This document shows positions 47,795-56,600 of a DNA stretch of 64,000 nucleotides, in pieces. A program made the translations under genes and the position numbers. The DNA is from Prevotella sp. (GTDB taxonomy: Bacteria > Bacteroidota > Bacteroidia > Bacteroidales > Bacteroidaceae). The DNA lies in assembly GCA_017467535.1 (NCBI GenBank), contig JAFUST010000083.1:1-64000 (forward strand). Reading direction: 5' to 3'. How positions within the stretch are numbered: position 1 is the stretch's first letter; every line of letters begins with the position of its first letter. The notes under the pieces were generated by a model, which worked only from the letters and a program-made list of their open reading frames with translations, was not told the DNA's origin and ran no database searches.

Positions 47795-48622
47795 ATGAAG
47801 AATCTATTAGTCATCGCAGGAAGTCTACTGCTTTCTGTTGGCAGTGTCTCTGCACAAGAAGACAACAACGTGTTCACGCATCTTGGAGCAAGCGTGGGAG
47901 TGGGTACAACGGGTGTCAGCATCGACCTCTCGACAAACATCACTGACTATGTCGGTGTGCGTGTGGGTGCCGACATTATGCCGAAGTTCAAGTACAGCAC
48001 TGATATAGATATCAACAACAGTACTAATCTGCAGAATGAGTACAACACTTGGCGTCAGTACTACATCGCTACCAATCCTGGTGCTGAGGCTCCGGAGTTA
48101 ACAGTTCCTTCGCAGGTGGATATAGAGGGCAAATTGAATAACACGACTGGTCATGTTCTGTTTGATCTCTATCCTGGCAAGAAGATTGACTGGCATCTCA
48201 CCGTTGGTGCCTACTTTGGCCCGACCGATGTGGTGAGTGTCTACACCACGAAGGATGAGCAGTTGGCTGACGTAGCCAAGTATAATGACTGGCAGAATGA
48301 TAAGAGCCTGCTGATTGGTGCAGAACTGGGCGACTACTTCCTGACGCCAGATGCCAACGGTCATGTGGATGCCAGCATCAAGGTGAAGGGCTTCCGTCCC
48401 TATGTGGGGCTTGGCTGGGGGCGTGCCGTGCCGAAGAACCACTCGCTGGGCTTCTCGTTTGATGCAGGCGTGCAGTTCTGGGGCAAGCCAGAGGTTTATC
48501 TGCAAGGCGACAAGCAGAATGAAAGCAATTTCGATGGTGAGGATGGTGGTATCTTGAAGACGCTTACCAAGATCACTGTTTATCCTACACTGACCTTCCG
48601 CCTGACAGGCAAGATTTTCTAA
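47795..48622 (+). CDS. Outer-membrane beta-barrel protein
   Basis: A 275-residue protein with signal peptide MKNLLVIAGSLLLSVGSVSAQ. Strand-turn patterns such as FTHLGASVGVGTTGVSIDLS and GFRPYVGLGWGRAV, and the terminal LTFRLTGKIF ending on Phe, indicate a small barrel. It is the third gene of the operon at 44545 and converges with the CvfB-like gene 2 bp away. Exact family not recognised. Confidence 0.75.
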   Translation: MKNLLVIAGSLLLSVGSVSAQEDNNVFTHLGASVGVGTTGVSIDLSTNITDYVGVRVGADIMPKFKYSTDIDINNSTNLQNEYNTWRQYYIATNPGAEAPELTVPSQVDIEGKLNNTTGHVLFDLYPGKKIDWHLTVGAYFGPTDVVSVYTTKDEQLADVAKYNDWQNDKSLLIGAELGDYFLTPDANGHVDASIKVKGFRPYVGLGWGRAVPKNHSLGFSFDAGVQFWGKPEVYLQGDKQNESNFDGEDGGILKTLTKITVYPTLTFRLTGKIF

Positions 48623-48624
48623 GA

Positions 48625-49470
48625 TCAGACTAACTGTATACCCTCCTCGGTGAGGATGATGAGCCGTCGGCGATAGAGGTCGCCGACGGCTTTTTTGTAG
48701 GCCTTCTTCGAGACCTTGAAGCGGTCGGCTATGAGTTCGGCAGGACTCTTGTCGTTCAGGTCGCAGCGCCCGTCGTTCTCATAGAGATAGCGCAGCAGCA
48801 CCTCGGCGAAGTCGAGCGTGTGCTGCCGGCCAGTGGGCTGCAGTGTGATGTCTATCTTGCCGTCCTGTCGCACGTGGTCAATGTAGGCCGTCAGGCGGTC
48901 GCCGCTATGCAGGGGCTGGAATATCTGGTTGTCGTAGATCTGGCCTTGATAGCGGTTGTCTACGATGACCTTGAAGCCCAGGTCAGTCTTCTGCCAGACC
49001 AAACAGTCGCAGGGTGTGCCGTGGGGGAGTTGGGGTAAAACTTCAACAGTCGGAACTGTCAGGTACCTCTCCACTTTGGCAGTGGCCATCAGACGGTGGG
49101 TCTCTTCGTCCTCTTTGACGTAGATGACATAGTGCTTGCCCACCTCCATGCGCTGTTTCTGTTCGCGGAAGGGGCAGAAGAGGTCTTTCATGAGGCCCCA
49201 CTTCATGAAGGCTCCGTACTTGTTGATCCAGGCCACCTCCATCGAGGCGAACTCGCCGACCTTGGCCAGCGGGTGCTCTGTGGTGGCTATGATGCGTTCG
49301 TCTTGGTCGAGGTAGATGAACACCTCAATCTCGTCGCCGATGGTGAGACCATTGGGGGCATAACGGTTAGGCAGCAGGATGTCTCCCGTCTGTTCGTCGC
49401 CTTCGAGGTAGAAGCCGTGGTCGGCCTGCCGAAGGACTTTCAGGGTGGTATAGTCTCCGAGTTTTATCAT
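48625..49470 (-). CDS. S1-like RNA-binding protein, CvfB family
   Basis: A 281-residue protein with three S1-type OB folds and a C-terminal winged helix, the CvfB (conserved virulence factor B) architecture. The first OB fold starts [19 protein letters not shown]; the second has [18 protein letters not shown]; the third [15 protein letters not shown]. The winged helix includes [20 protein letters not shown]. In Staphylococcus the homologue binds RNA and affects gene expression; the role here is unknown. The stop-start junction with the upstream ABC gene overlaps by 4 bp. Confidence 0.88.
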   Translation of the reverse strand: MIKLGDYTTLKVLRQADHGFYLEGDEQTGDILLPNRYAPNGLTIGDEIEVFIYLDQDERIIATTEHPLAKVGEFASMEVAWINKYGAFMKWGLMKDLFCPFREQKQRMEVGKHYVIYVKEDEETHRLMATAKVERYLTVPTVEVLPQLPHGTPCDCLVWQKTDLGFKVIVDNRYQGQIYDNQIFQPLHSGDRLTAYIDHVRQDGKIDITLQPTGRQHTLDFAEVLLRYLYENDGRCDLNDKSPAELIADRFKVSKKAYKKAVGDLYRRRLIILTEEGIQLV

Positions 49471-50117
49471 ACAATCAATCCGTCTTTAAGGTGAATGGTG
49501 CGGTCGGTCAGTGTGGCGAGGGCTTCGTCGTGGGTGACGATGACGAAGGTCTGGCCGAAGCGGTCGCGCAGGTCGAAGAAGAGTTGGTGCAGTTCCTCCT
49601 TGTTTTTGCTGTCCAGTGAGCCGCTGGGCTCGTCGGCCAGGATGACTGCAGGGTTGTTCACCAGTGCGCGGGCCACGGCTATGCGCTGCTTCTCGCCGCC
49701 TGAGAGTTCGTTGGGCTTATGGTTGGCGCGGTCGGTGAGACCCATGAACTGGAGCAGTTCCGTGGCGCGTTCCTTGGCCGCCTTCTGCGCAGTGCCGGCA
49801 ATGTAGGCGGGAATCATGATGTTCTCAATGGCCGTGAACTCAGGCAGCAGTTGATGGAACTGGAACACGAAACCCAGGTGGCGGTTGCGGAAGTCGGCCA
49901 GGGCTTTGCGCGAGAGGGTAGTGGTGTCGATGGCATTGACGCACACCTTGCCCGTGTCGGGCTTGTCGAGTGTACCGATAATCTGCAGCAGTGTGGTCTT
50001 GCCTGCACCGCTGGGGCCGACGATGCTGACCACCTCGCCTTTGTCGATGTGGAGGTCGATGCCCTTGAGCACCTGTAGCGAGCCGAAACTCTTAGTGATA
50101 TTTTCTATTGTTATCAT
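49467..50117 (-). CDS. LolD-like ABC transporter ATP-binding protein
   Basis: A 216-residue ATPase of the MacB/LolD group: Walker A GPSGAGKT, signature LSGGEKQR, Walker [12 protein letters not shown] and [17 protein letters not shown]. LolD with LolC/E releases lipoproteins to LolA; other members drive efflux. No LolC/E permease is adjacent, so the partner is elsewhere and the exact role is open. The gene follows the antiporter on the minus strand, separated by 16 bp that include one end of a repeat. Confidence 0.85.
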   Translation of the reverse strand: MITIENITKSFGSLQVLKGIDLHIDKGEVVSIVGPSGAGKTTLLQIIGTLDKPDTGKVCVNAIDTTTLSRKALADFRNRHLGFVFQFHQLLPEFTAIENIMIPAYIAGTAQKAAKERATELLQFMGLTDRANHKPNELSGGEKQRIAVARALVNNPAVILADEPSGSLDSKNKEELHQLFFDLRDRFGQTFVIVTHDEALATLTDRTIHLKDGLIV

Positions 50118-50127
50118 ATTTAGCCTT

Positions 50128-50148
50128 AGCCCCCTAACTTAGGGGGCT
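50128..50148. repeat. Collapsed MITE-like terminus pair at the antiporter stop
   Basis: AGCCCCCTAA joined to CTTAGGGGGCT forms a near-perfect 21-bp palindrome equal to the two ends of the elements at 4841-4954 and 7583-7693 without the interior. The antiporter stop codon (50134-50136) and preceding codons lie in it. Confidence 0.65.
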
Positions 50149-52263
50149 TAACCAGTGGCGGAGCGTGTCGTAGATACTGCTCTCCTCACGGTGCTGAGCC
50201 TCGGTGAAACTCATCTTGTCTTCCTTGGTCTCGCCGTACTGGTCGGGGAAGATAATCATGAGGTTTGTACCCGAGAAGTATTTCGTCAACTCGTCGGGCA
50301 GGCGGTCGAGGGCGTTCTTGTAACTGATGGTACCCTTACGGGCCGTGACCACCACGAAGAGATGGTCATCGCCGATGGTGCCGGCTAACTTGGGCAGTTC
50401 GTTCCAGTGGGCCATGAAGGTGTATTCAGCCCTGACGCTGGGGTGACGGCTGTTGATGTATTCGCGGATGAACTCCATCGACTCATTGCGCCCGTGGAAC
50501 TGCACGCGGCAGTCCAGTTGGCCGGCAAAGCGGCACAGGCGCTCCAGCCAGCGGTGGAAGCCCGGCTCAAATTCAGCCCTCGACGGCACGGCCACCTGAA
50601 TGCGGCGCAGGGTGCTGAGGGGTTGGGCAAAGCGCATGAGCAGTATCTGGCGGTTCAGGCCGTTGTAGAGACTCTGTATGAACTCGCCCCAGAACTTGGT
50701 GGTCACCTCCGTATGGACGTGCATGCCCATGACCACCTCGGAGCAGCCGCTCTCGCGGAAGGCATGCTTGATGCCGTTGGCAATGTTGGTGGCCAGTCGC
50801 ACCTGCGTCTGCACCCTCACCTCCGAGGCGCTGGCCTGCTGCTGCAGTTTCTCCAGCAACTGGATGCCCTGCTCGCGGTCGGCATTGCTGTTCTCTCCGT
50901 CGTAGACCACGTTGAGTGCCACGAGGTCGCGGTTCATCTTGTGGTTCCTGACGAGCATGGCCAGTTCCAGCAGTTGCGGTGCAATCTCGGGATATTTCAC
51001 GCAGACCATGATCTTCTCGTCATCATCGGCTGCCGTGTCATCAGAAGTGGGATGGGCGTTCTCGCTGAAGATGATCTGGCGCGAGGCGTAGTCGGTCATC
51101 AGCGTGGAGATGACGCAGGTGACCAGAATCATGATCACCACACCGTTCAGCATATTGTCGTCGGCCAGCGGTGTCTCCGGCCCCACCATCAGTCGCTTGC
51201 CCACCATCACCATAGCGATGGCACCGGCGGCGTGGGCCGATGTCAGACCGAACATCATGTGGCCGTCGGCCTTGGTCAGTCGGAAGAGCAGGGCCGAGAG
51301 ATAGGCGGCCAGCGCCTTGCCGAACGTGCCGAAGAAGGCGATGAGGAACATGATGCCCCACACCTCAGGTCCCGTGGTCAGCGAGCGCAGGTTGATCAGC
51401 ATACCCACGCTGATGAGGAAGAAAGGGATGAACAGGGCATTGCCGATAAACTCGATGCGGTTCATCAGGGGCGACACCTGCGGTATGTACCTATTTAATA
51501 TAAGGCCGGAGAAGAAAGCACCGAAGATGCCCTCCAGTCCGATGAGTGCCGAGAGGGCGGCGCTGATGAACATGACAGCCATGACGAAGATGTACTGCAT
51601 CACGGCATCGCTGTAGCGGCGCAGGAAGTAGCGCGTCAGTCGGGGTATGATGACCACGCTGCCCACGCAGAAGGCGGCGAACTTCAGGATGAACAGTAGC
51701 CAGAATGTCAGTCCGCTGTCTTCGCTGAACATACCGGCCAGTCCGGCCAGCATGACCAGGGCCATGAACAGCGAGATCATCGATGACCCCACGCTGAGCA
51801 TCACACTCGAGTTGCGCCCCAGGCCGTAGCGGCCGATGATGGGATAGGCCACCAGCGTGTTCGATGCCATGATGCAGCCCAGCAGGAACGACGCCCGCTG
51901 AGAGTATTCGAGCACGTTGACGGCCATCACGTAGGTGAGCACCAAGGGCACGAAGCAGGTCAGCAGTCCGAAGGTGACAAACCGCCGCGAGTTCTTCTTC
52001 ACGCTCTCCAGGTCCATCTCCAGTCCGGCCAGGAACATGATGTAGTAGAGGCCCACCTGGCCGAAGACCTCAAACGAGTTGCCCCGCTCCAGGATGTTCA
52101 GCCCGTGCTGCCCTACGAGCACGCCGGCCAGCACCATACCGATGATGTGGGGAATGCGCAGTTTGCTCATCACGATAGGGGCAAACAGAATGATGAGCAG
52201 CACCACGAAGAATATCATGGTGGGGTCCTGAATGAGGGGTTTTACGACAGGTAGTGTTTCCAT
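50134..52263 (-). CDS. Cation:proton antiporter (CPA2/KefB-type)
   Basis: A 709-residue membrane protein. The N-terminal 390 residues have about 12 hydrophobic segments with the CPA2 pattern ([31 protein letters not shown]). The C-terminal 300 residues are cytosolic and resemble tandem universal-stress-like domains ([22 protein letters not shown]). It should exchange Na+ or K+ for H+. The last residues SPLS are encoded by a repeat terminus. The divergent promoter region on its 5' side is shared with a truncated copy of asd. Confidence 0.88.
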   Translation of the reverse strand: METLPVVKPLIQDPTMIFFVVLLIILFAPIVMSKLRIPHIIGMVLAGVLVGQHGLNILERGNSFEVFGQVGLYYIMFLAGLEMDLESVKKNSRRFVTFGLLTCFVPLVLTYVMAVNVLEYSQRASFLLGCIMASNTLVAYPIIGRYGLGRNSSVMLSVGSSMISLFMALVMLAGLAGMFSEDSGLTFWLLFILKFAAFCVGSVVIIPRLTRYFLRRYSDAVMQYIFVMAVMFISAALSALIGLEGIFGAFFSGLILNRYIPQVSPLMNRIEFIGNALFIPFFLISVGMLINLRSLTTGPEVWGIMFLIAFFGTFGKALAAYLSALLFRLTKADGHMMFGLTSAHAAGAIAMVMVGKRLMVGPETPLADDNMLNGVVIMILVTCVISTLMTDYASRQIIFSENAHPTSDDTAADDDEKIMVCVKYPEIAPQLLELAMLVRNHKMNRDLVALNVVYDGENSNADREQGIQLLEKLQQQASASEVRVQTQVRLATNIANGIKHAFRESGCSEVVMGMHVHTEVTTKFWGEFIQSLYNGLNRQILLMRFAQPLSTLRRIQVAVPSRAEFEPGFHRWLERLCRFAGQLDCRVQFHGRNESMEFIREYINSRHPSVRAEYTFMAHWNELPKLAGTIGDDHLFVVVTARKGTISYKNALDRLPDELTKYFSGTNLMIIFPDQYGETKEDKMSFTEAQHREESSIYDTLRHWLSPLS

Positions 52264-52270
52264 TTGTCTG

Positions 52271-52278
52271 CAAAGTTA
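52271..52278 (-). promoter_or_regulatory. Promoter -7 box of the antiporter gene
   Basis: TAACTTTG on the minus strand at 52278-52271, 8 bp before the start codon at 52263. Confidence 0.6.
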
Positions 52279-52321
52279 CAAAAAAATCTGTCCAACTGAC
52301 ACATATTTGGCAGAAAAGTTG

Positions 52322-52398
52322 TAATTTTGCACGCAAAAACCAAGAAAACGAATATGAAAGTAGCAATTGTGGGCGCGAGCGGCGCCGTTGGTCGATAG
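52322..52398 (+). pseudogene. Promoter plus first 13 codons of asd, truncated
   Basis: TAATTTTG at 52322-52329 precedes an ATG at 52354. From 52353 to 52393 the sequence is identical, base for base, to the start of the intact asd gene at 58867-58907 ([13 protein letters not shown]). It then diverges into CGATAG, giving Arg and stop. Upstream sequences of the two copies differ. This looks like one end of an insertion or rearrangement. Confidence 0.8.
52353..52393 (+). repeat. 41-bp direct repeat, left copy
   Basis: Identical to 58867-58907. The two copies are 6514 bp apart and bound the island holding gene fragments and the C10 peptidase. Confidence 0.85.
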
Positions 52399-52827
52399 TT
52401 CCTTGCTGTCGATGTCGAGGACGGCAACAACTTCATTCCCGACCATGGGTCGCCTATCCGTAGCCTTTCCATCCTTGGAGAATACTGGCACTACAATCTC
52501 TGAGCGAGAAAGACTGCTGCATGCGATATGTCCTGGAAACTGTTCCACATCAGGAACGATAATGGTTCGTTGCTCTTTCCATGCCGTGCCGCAGACACCC
52601 TTTCCAAAGCCGATGTGCATACAAGCCATCTTTGCTCCCGACACATTCATCCTCGCCGTGATGGTCCACTTTGTTGCAGGACGCATGACATACGCCGTGT
52701 CTACATTGCCTTTACTATAGTTCTGCGTCAGAATGCTGTCAGCGCGATGAAATATAGACTGCGCCCCTGCGGGTACAATCTGACCAAGCAAACAAACACA
52801 TGTAAAAACCAGTATTCTGATATTCAT
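52396..52827 (-). pseudogene. Chimeric gene remnant: DUF4421 N-terminus joined to a free methionine-(R)-sulfoxide reductase core
   Basis: From ATG 52827 the first 67 residues (signal peptide, then SIFHRADSILTQNY and AYVMRPATKWTITARMNVSG) match the start of DUF4421 outer-membrane proteins. At about 52626 the frame passes into a GAF-type free methionine-R-sulfoxide reductase core, GFGKGVCGTAWKEQRTI, then FPGHIACSSLSRSEIVVPVF and AVLDIDSKEL, with two of its redox cysteines. About 11 residues (KATDRRPMVGN) interrupt the core relative to E. coli YebR. The frame then enters the antisense of the truncated asd. A TACCTTTG box at 52871-52864 could transcribe it. Confidence 0.7.
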
Positions 52828-52863
52828 CCCTTGGGATTGTTTCGGTTTTGAAAATTCTGCCAG

Positions 52864-52871
52864 CAAAGGTA
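52864..52871 (-). promoter_or_regulatory. Promoter -7 box of the DUF4421 remnant
   Basis: TACCTTTG on the minus strand at 52871-52864, 36 bp before ATG 52827; it confirms that the true 5' end of the DUF4421 gene is retained. Confidence 0.6.
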
Positions 52872-52933
52872 CGTTTTTTTTCGTAAACCCGCACCTATTT
52901 CAGGAAAAAGTCTTATTCATTATCTTATTTCTT

Positions 52934-53578
52934 TTATGGTTTTAACTCTGGCCATCCGTCTGCCGTCCACAAGATGGGACGCTGGATGAGCATGGCAGCA
53001 CCGTTCTGCGTGGCGCTGTAGCCGTGGCAGATGAAGATGTCCTCGCCGTCGAAGTTATAGGCAGCGCAGTGTCCGGCAGCCTCCCACTCCGTCTTGTCGC
53101 CTTCCAGGAAGAGCGTGCCTCCACCGTTGACCATATCCTTTCCTGTGCGGTCGAGATAGGGCCCGTCAACCGTCTTGCTGCGACCCACAGTCACGCGGTA
53201 GTTGCTCTTGGCACCACGACAGCAGTAGTCCCACGACACGAAGAGGTAGTAGTAGCCGCCGTGCTTGAAGATGAACGGTGCCTCAATGGCGTTAGTGCCG
53301 GCATACTTCGACGTGGGATTCGGCTCCGTGGGTTTGTAGCTCGGGTCATAGCGACGGGCGATGGTGCGTGGCTCTTTACCCTTGGCCATGTGCATCGTTG
53401 AGTCGAGTCGAGCCAGTTGGATGCCGTTCCAGAACGAGCCCCAGACAAGCCACGGCTGGTCGTTGTCGTCGATGACGAAGTTCGGGTCGATGGCGTTCCA
53501 GTTGTCGCGCTTCTCGCGAGAGGTCACGATGCTGTGGCAATCAGAGGGACAGATTTGATTGAAATTCCACGAATTCAA
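52934..53578 (-). pseudogene. GH43 glycosidase missing its N-terminal part
   Basis: The C-terminal two thirds of a GH43 (arabinanase-type) five-bladed propeller: WNAIDPNFVIDDNDQPWLVWGSF, AIEAPFIFKHGGYYYLFVSW and GPYLDRTGKDMVNGGGT are family blocks. The N-terminal blades with the catalytic Asp and the signal peptide are missing. The first 13-14 residues come from an inverted repeat (53542-53597), so the frame begins by chance there. No promoter is evident. An active enzyme is unlikely. Confidence 0.8.
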
Positions 53579-53597
53579 TCAAGTATCTGTCCCCCTG
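53542..53597. repeat. REP-like hairpin at the breakpoint of the GH43 fragment
   Basis: Two arms of about 26 bp (left 53542-53567, right 53571-53597) pair with small indels around a 3-nt loop. Outer parts read CAGAGGGACAGAT and ATCTGTCCCCCTG; inner parts GATTGAAATTC and GAATTCAATC. TGTCCCCCTGATT repeats again at 53604-53616. It resembles hairpins mobilised by REP-associated transposases; none is encoded here. Confidence 0.65.
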
Positions 53598-53625
53598 ATT
53601 GGATGTCCCCCTGATTACCTATAAT

Positions 53626-56600
53626 TCACTTGATGACTTTTTTACGACCTCCAATGATGTAGATGCCCTTCGGCAGGTTTTGACGAGAAGTAGTTTTGTT
53701 ACTAAACCTTCTCCCTTGTAGATCGTATACATTGGTTTCTGTAGAGATCTTCTCCGTAACATCTTGTATTGCATCAATCAGGGCGTCGAACTCCTCAATC
53801 TTAAAGAAATTTTGCCAATGCGGTGCACTGCTGTATTTTTTCAACGCCCCGGTGGGCACATAGAGCGTAGCATTGCTGTAGACCACATCGTCGAAATCCT
53901 GCGTCACTTCTGCAGGTTCGGGATTGTAAACGTAGATTTTCTGCAGGGCATTGCAGGATTTAAAGAGGGCATCAGCATCAATCCACGTCAGTGTTGCAGG
54001 AAGCAACAGCTCTTCCAGGGCCGTACAGCCACGGAATGTAAAGCTTTCTAATCGACTGATCTGGCTTTTCTCCAGCGAAACGCGTTTCAGTTGATGACAC
54101 TCAACGAAGGTACCACGCTCCAAATCGATTAGAGAGACAGGTGCATCAAATTTTTCGATAAGCGTATAACCCAACCCACTCATATACTCTATCGTTGAAG
54201 GCAAAACGATTTCTTTCAAGTTGAAACAATAATCAAACGAATTGTAGACAAACGCCACACCTTCAGGGATAGTGACTTTTTGCAACGTCGGACACCAGGT
54301 AAAGGCGTCATTTATTTGTCTAATTCCATCTGGTATTGTGTAATCCGTTACCCCGTTGGCTATAGGATATGCAATTAGCATATTACCTTTCCGTTTTTCA
54401 ATCAATGCATTATCCACAACCTTATAATTGGGGTTGTCACCGTCCATTGTAATAGACTTTAGTTGTCGGCACTGACCAAATGCCCCATTGGCAATATATT
54501 GAACGGACGCTGGGATATTAATAGATTCCAACCTGGACTGGTTGAACGCCCAAGTGTCGATGGTTTCAATGCTGTTTGGTAATTGGACTTGTCGGATGTT
54601 GCTGTTCAAGAAACCCTGAAAACCGATGTCCGTTACGCGACAGGACTCTCCATTGATTTCTACCGATGAAGGTAGAACAATATCGCCTCCAATAGAGGTG
54701 TCGCGCATCATGACTTTTGCTGTCCCATTGCCCGTAGCAACAAATTTCAGTCTATCATCCAGAGTCTGCAGTCCCGTCAAGTCAATGTTCTTTAATTGAA
54801 AATCATTGCTATTCAACAAGTCGACTTCAGATTCATCTATATAATCATACTTACCACTTAGGAAAGCTACGATTCTTGCGTTCTTAAGATTACATTCTGC
54901 CAATGGCGTTATAGTATATGTCTTCTGATATTCATTTCCTTTCCACTTTACATAGTCGCCCCAAGCTCCCGTAACTATTTGTCTCAGAATGCCATCAAAC
55001 TTGAAGTGATAGTCATATTTATATACATCACTTATATCTTCCGAGACACTCTCTATAGCCTGCCGCATCTCAACGGAATCTTCAACTATCCAAATTGTCA
55101 AATAGGCATCCCCTATTAGTTTTAGGTATTCATCATTTCGCTGTCCATCAACACGAATCTCCAATTCTTTCTGTTCGTTCACTTGAGCAGAGATATTCAC
55201 TGTAGCAAAAGCGGGGCGGGCGACTACTAAGGACAGTTCTTCCTCAAAAGACATTTTGTTGCTGTGCATTCTGATATCTGCAGAACCCGGGTGAGCATCT
55301 CTGTCATACTGCAGGCCCGTTATCCATTCGTATGCCCCCATTAACGTAGCTTCATTAGTATGTGGGCTAGTGACTAACAGCAGGTCGTTCCTATCTTTCA
55401 TCACGTTTCTTACAGAAGCAACTATTTCTGGTTGGTTCAGAGCTTGATCATTAACGCCCATCTCTATCATGGTTTTTTGTCTGCCAATATTCTGCGACCA
55501 CACCTTATATTCTATATTTAAGGTGTCGCCCGCAGGATTTGATGGAGTATTACCATTCACCGTACTGACATATACTTTAACGATATGTCTTCCGACAGGA
55601 AGATTTGCTGGCAAATGATAATAAATCGTTTGTTCATTTTCTTTCATTTTTGCCGAGCATTCCAAACTGCCGATGACCTCACCGTCATCTATCTTCCATT
55701 CTATCGTGCATTGCGGACTGTCTTTTCTGCCAACATTCAGAACCTTAAAAGACAGAGCATCATCGACTGCAGTGCCCTGCTTTATGTACTTACTGACATT
55801 GTTTGGCATAGGTTGATCCTTGCTGTAACTGATTACAGTACGGAGAGGACATAATTCAACATCGTAGTCATGGATATTGTCTCCTTCCAACAGGCATTGG
55901 AAGGCCAGCAGACCGCCCCAATTCAAATCTGTGACATCTTCCCACGTTATGGATTCTTTGATTTTTACCAAACATGCACCTTTCTTACAGAATTCATCAC
56001 CATTACGACAGGACGCAATAACATATCCATTTCCTTTCTCAGTATCATCGTACTGTATACCCATATAAAGCCTGCTTCCATTCAAAATAATTGGTGTATT
56101 CAGTTTTACGACGTTCCATCCTCTTTGGACTGATGGTACATCCATTTCCAGTACATCATGTTCGTCCAGCGAAGTGCCTATCCATACTTTGAAATTACTT
56201 ATAGGACTTTCATCGGAATAACGATCAGAGAGGGCAAAACGGATATGAGTAAGCTTGTTTCCTTTAACCTGCTTCATCTTTTCTTCTGAATAAGCAGTCG
56301 CAAATAGGGCTGTGCCAGTTATAGCAACACCATTATCGTTAAAAATCCAATTTCCTGGTTCAACAGCACTGTTATAGTCATCCGTCGTGTAGTGCCCAAA
56401 GATCATCTGATGGTCGTTCAGATTGACAAAAGGATCTTCCATGACCCCATCGCCAATCGTTATCGTCTCTTCATAAAGTATTTCCCTTGTGTCTCCGCGT
56501 TCAATCCTTACAGCAAGGTTTCCCTTTATAGGACTGTAGCGGAATACGACATCGGTACTCTCTCCTGCTCTGACAAAGGCTCCGGTGGCTGATACGAGCC

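Noticed and set aside
52276..52866. A genuine 196-residue protein-coding gene
   Set aside because: It is a concatenation of DUF4421 start, a reductase core and antisense of the asd start, and its upstream residues precede the likely start at 52827.
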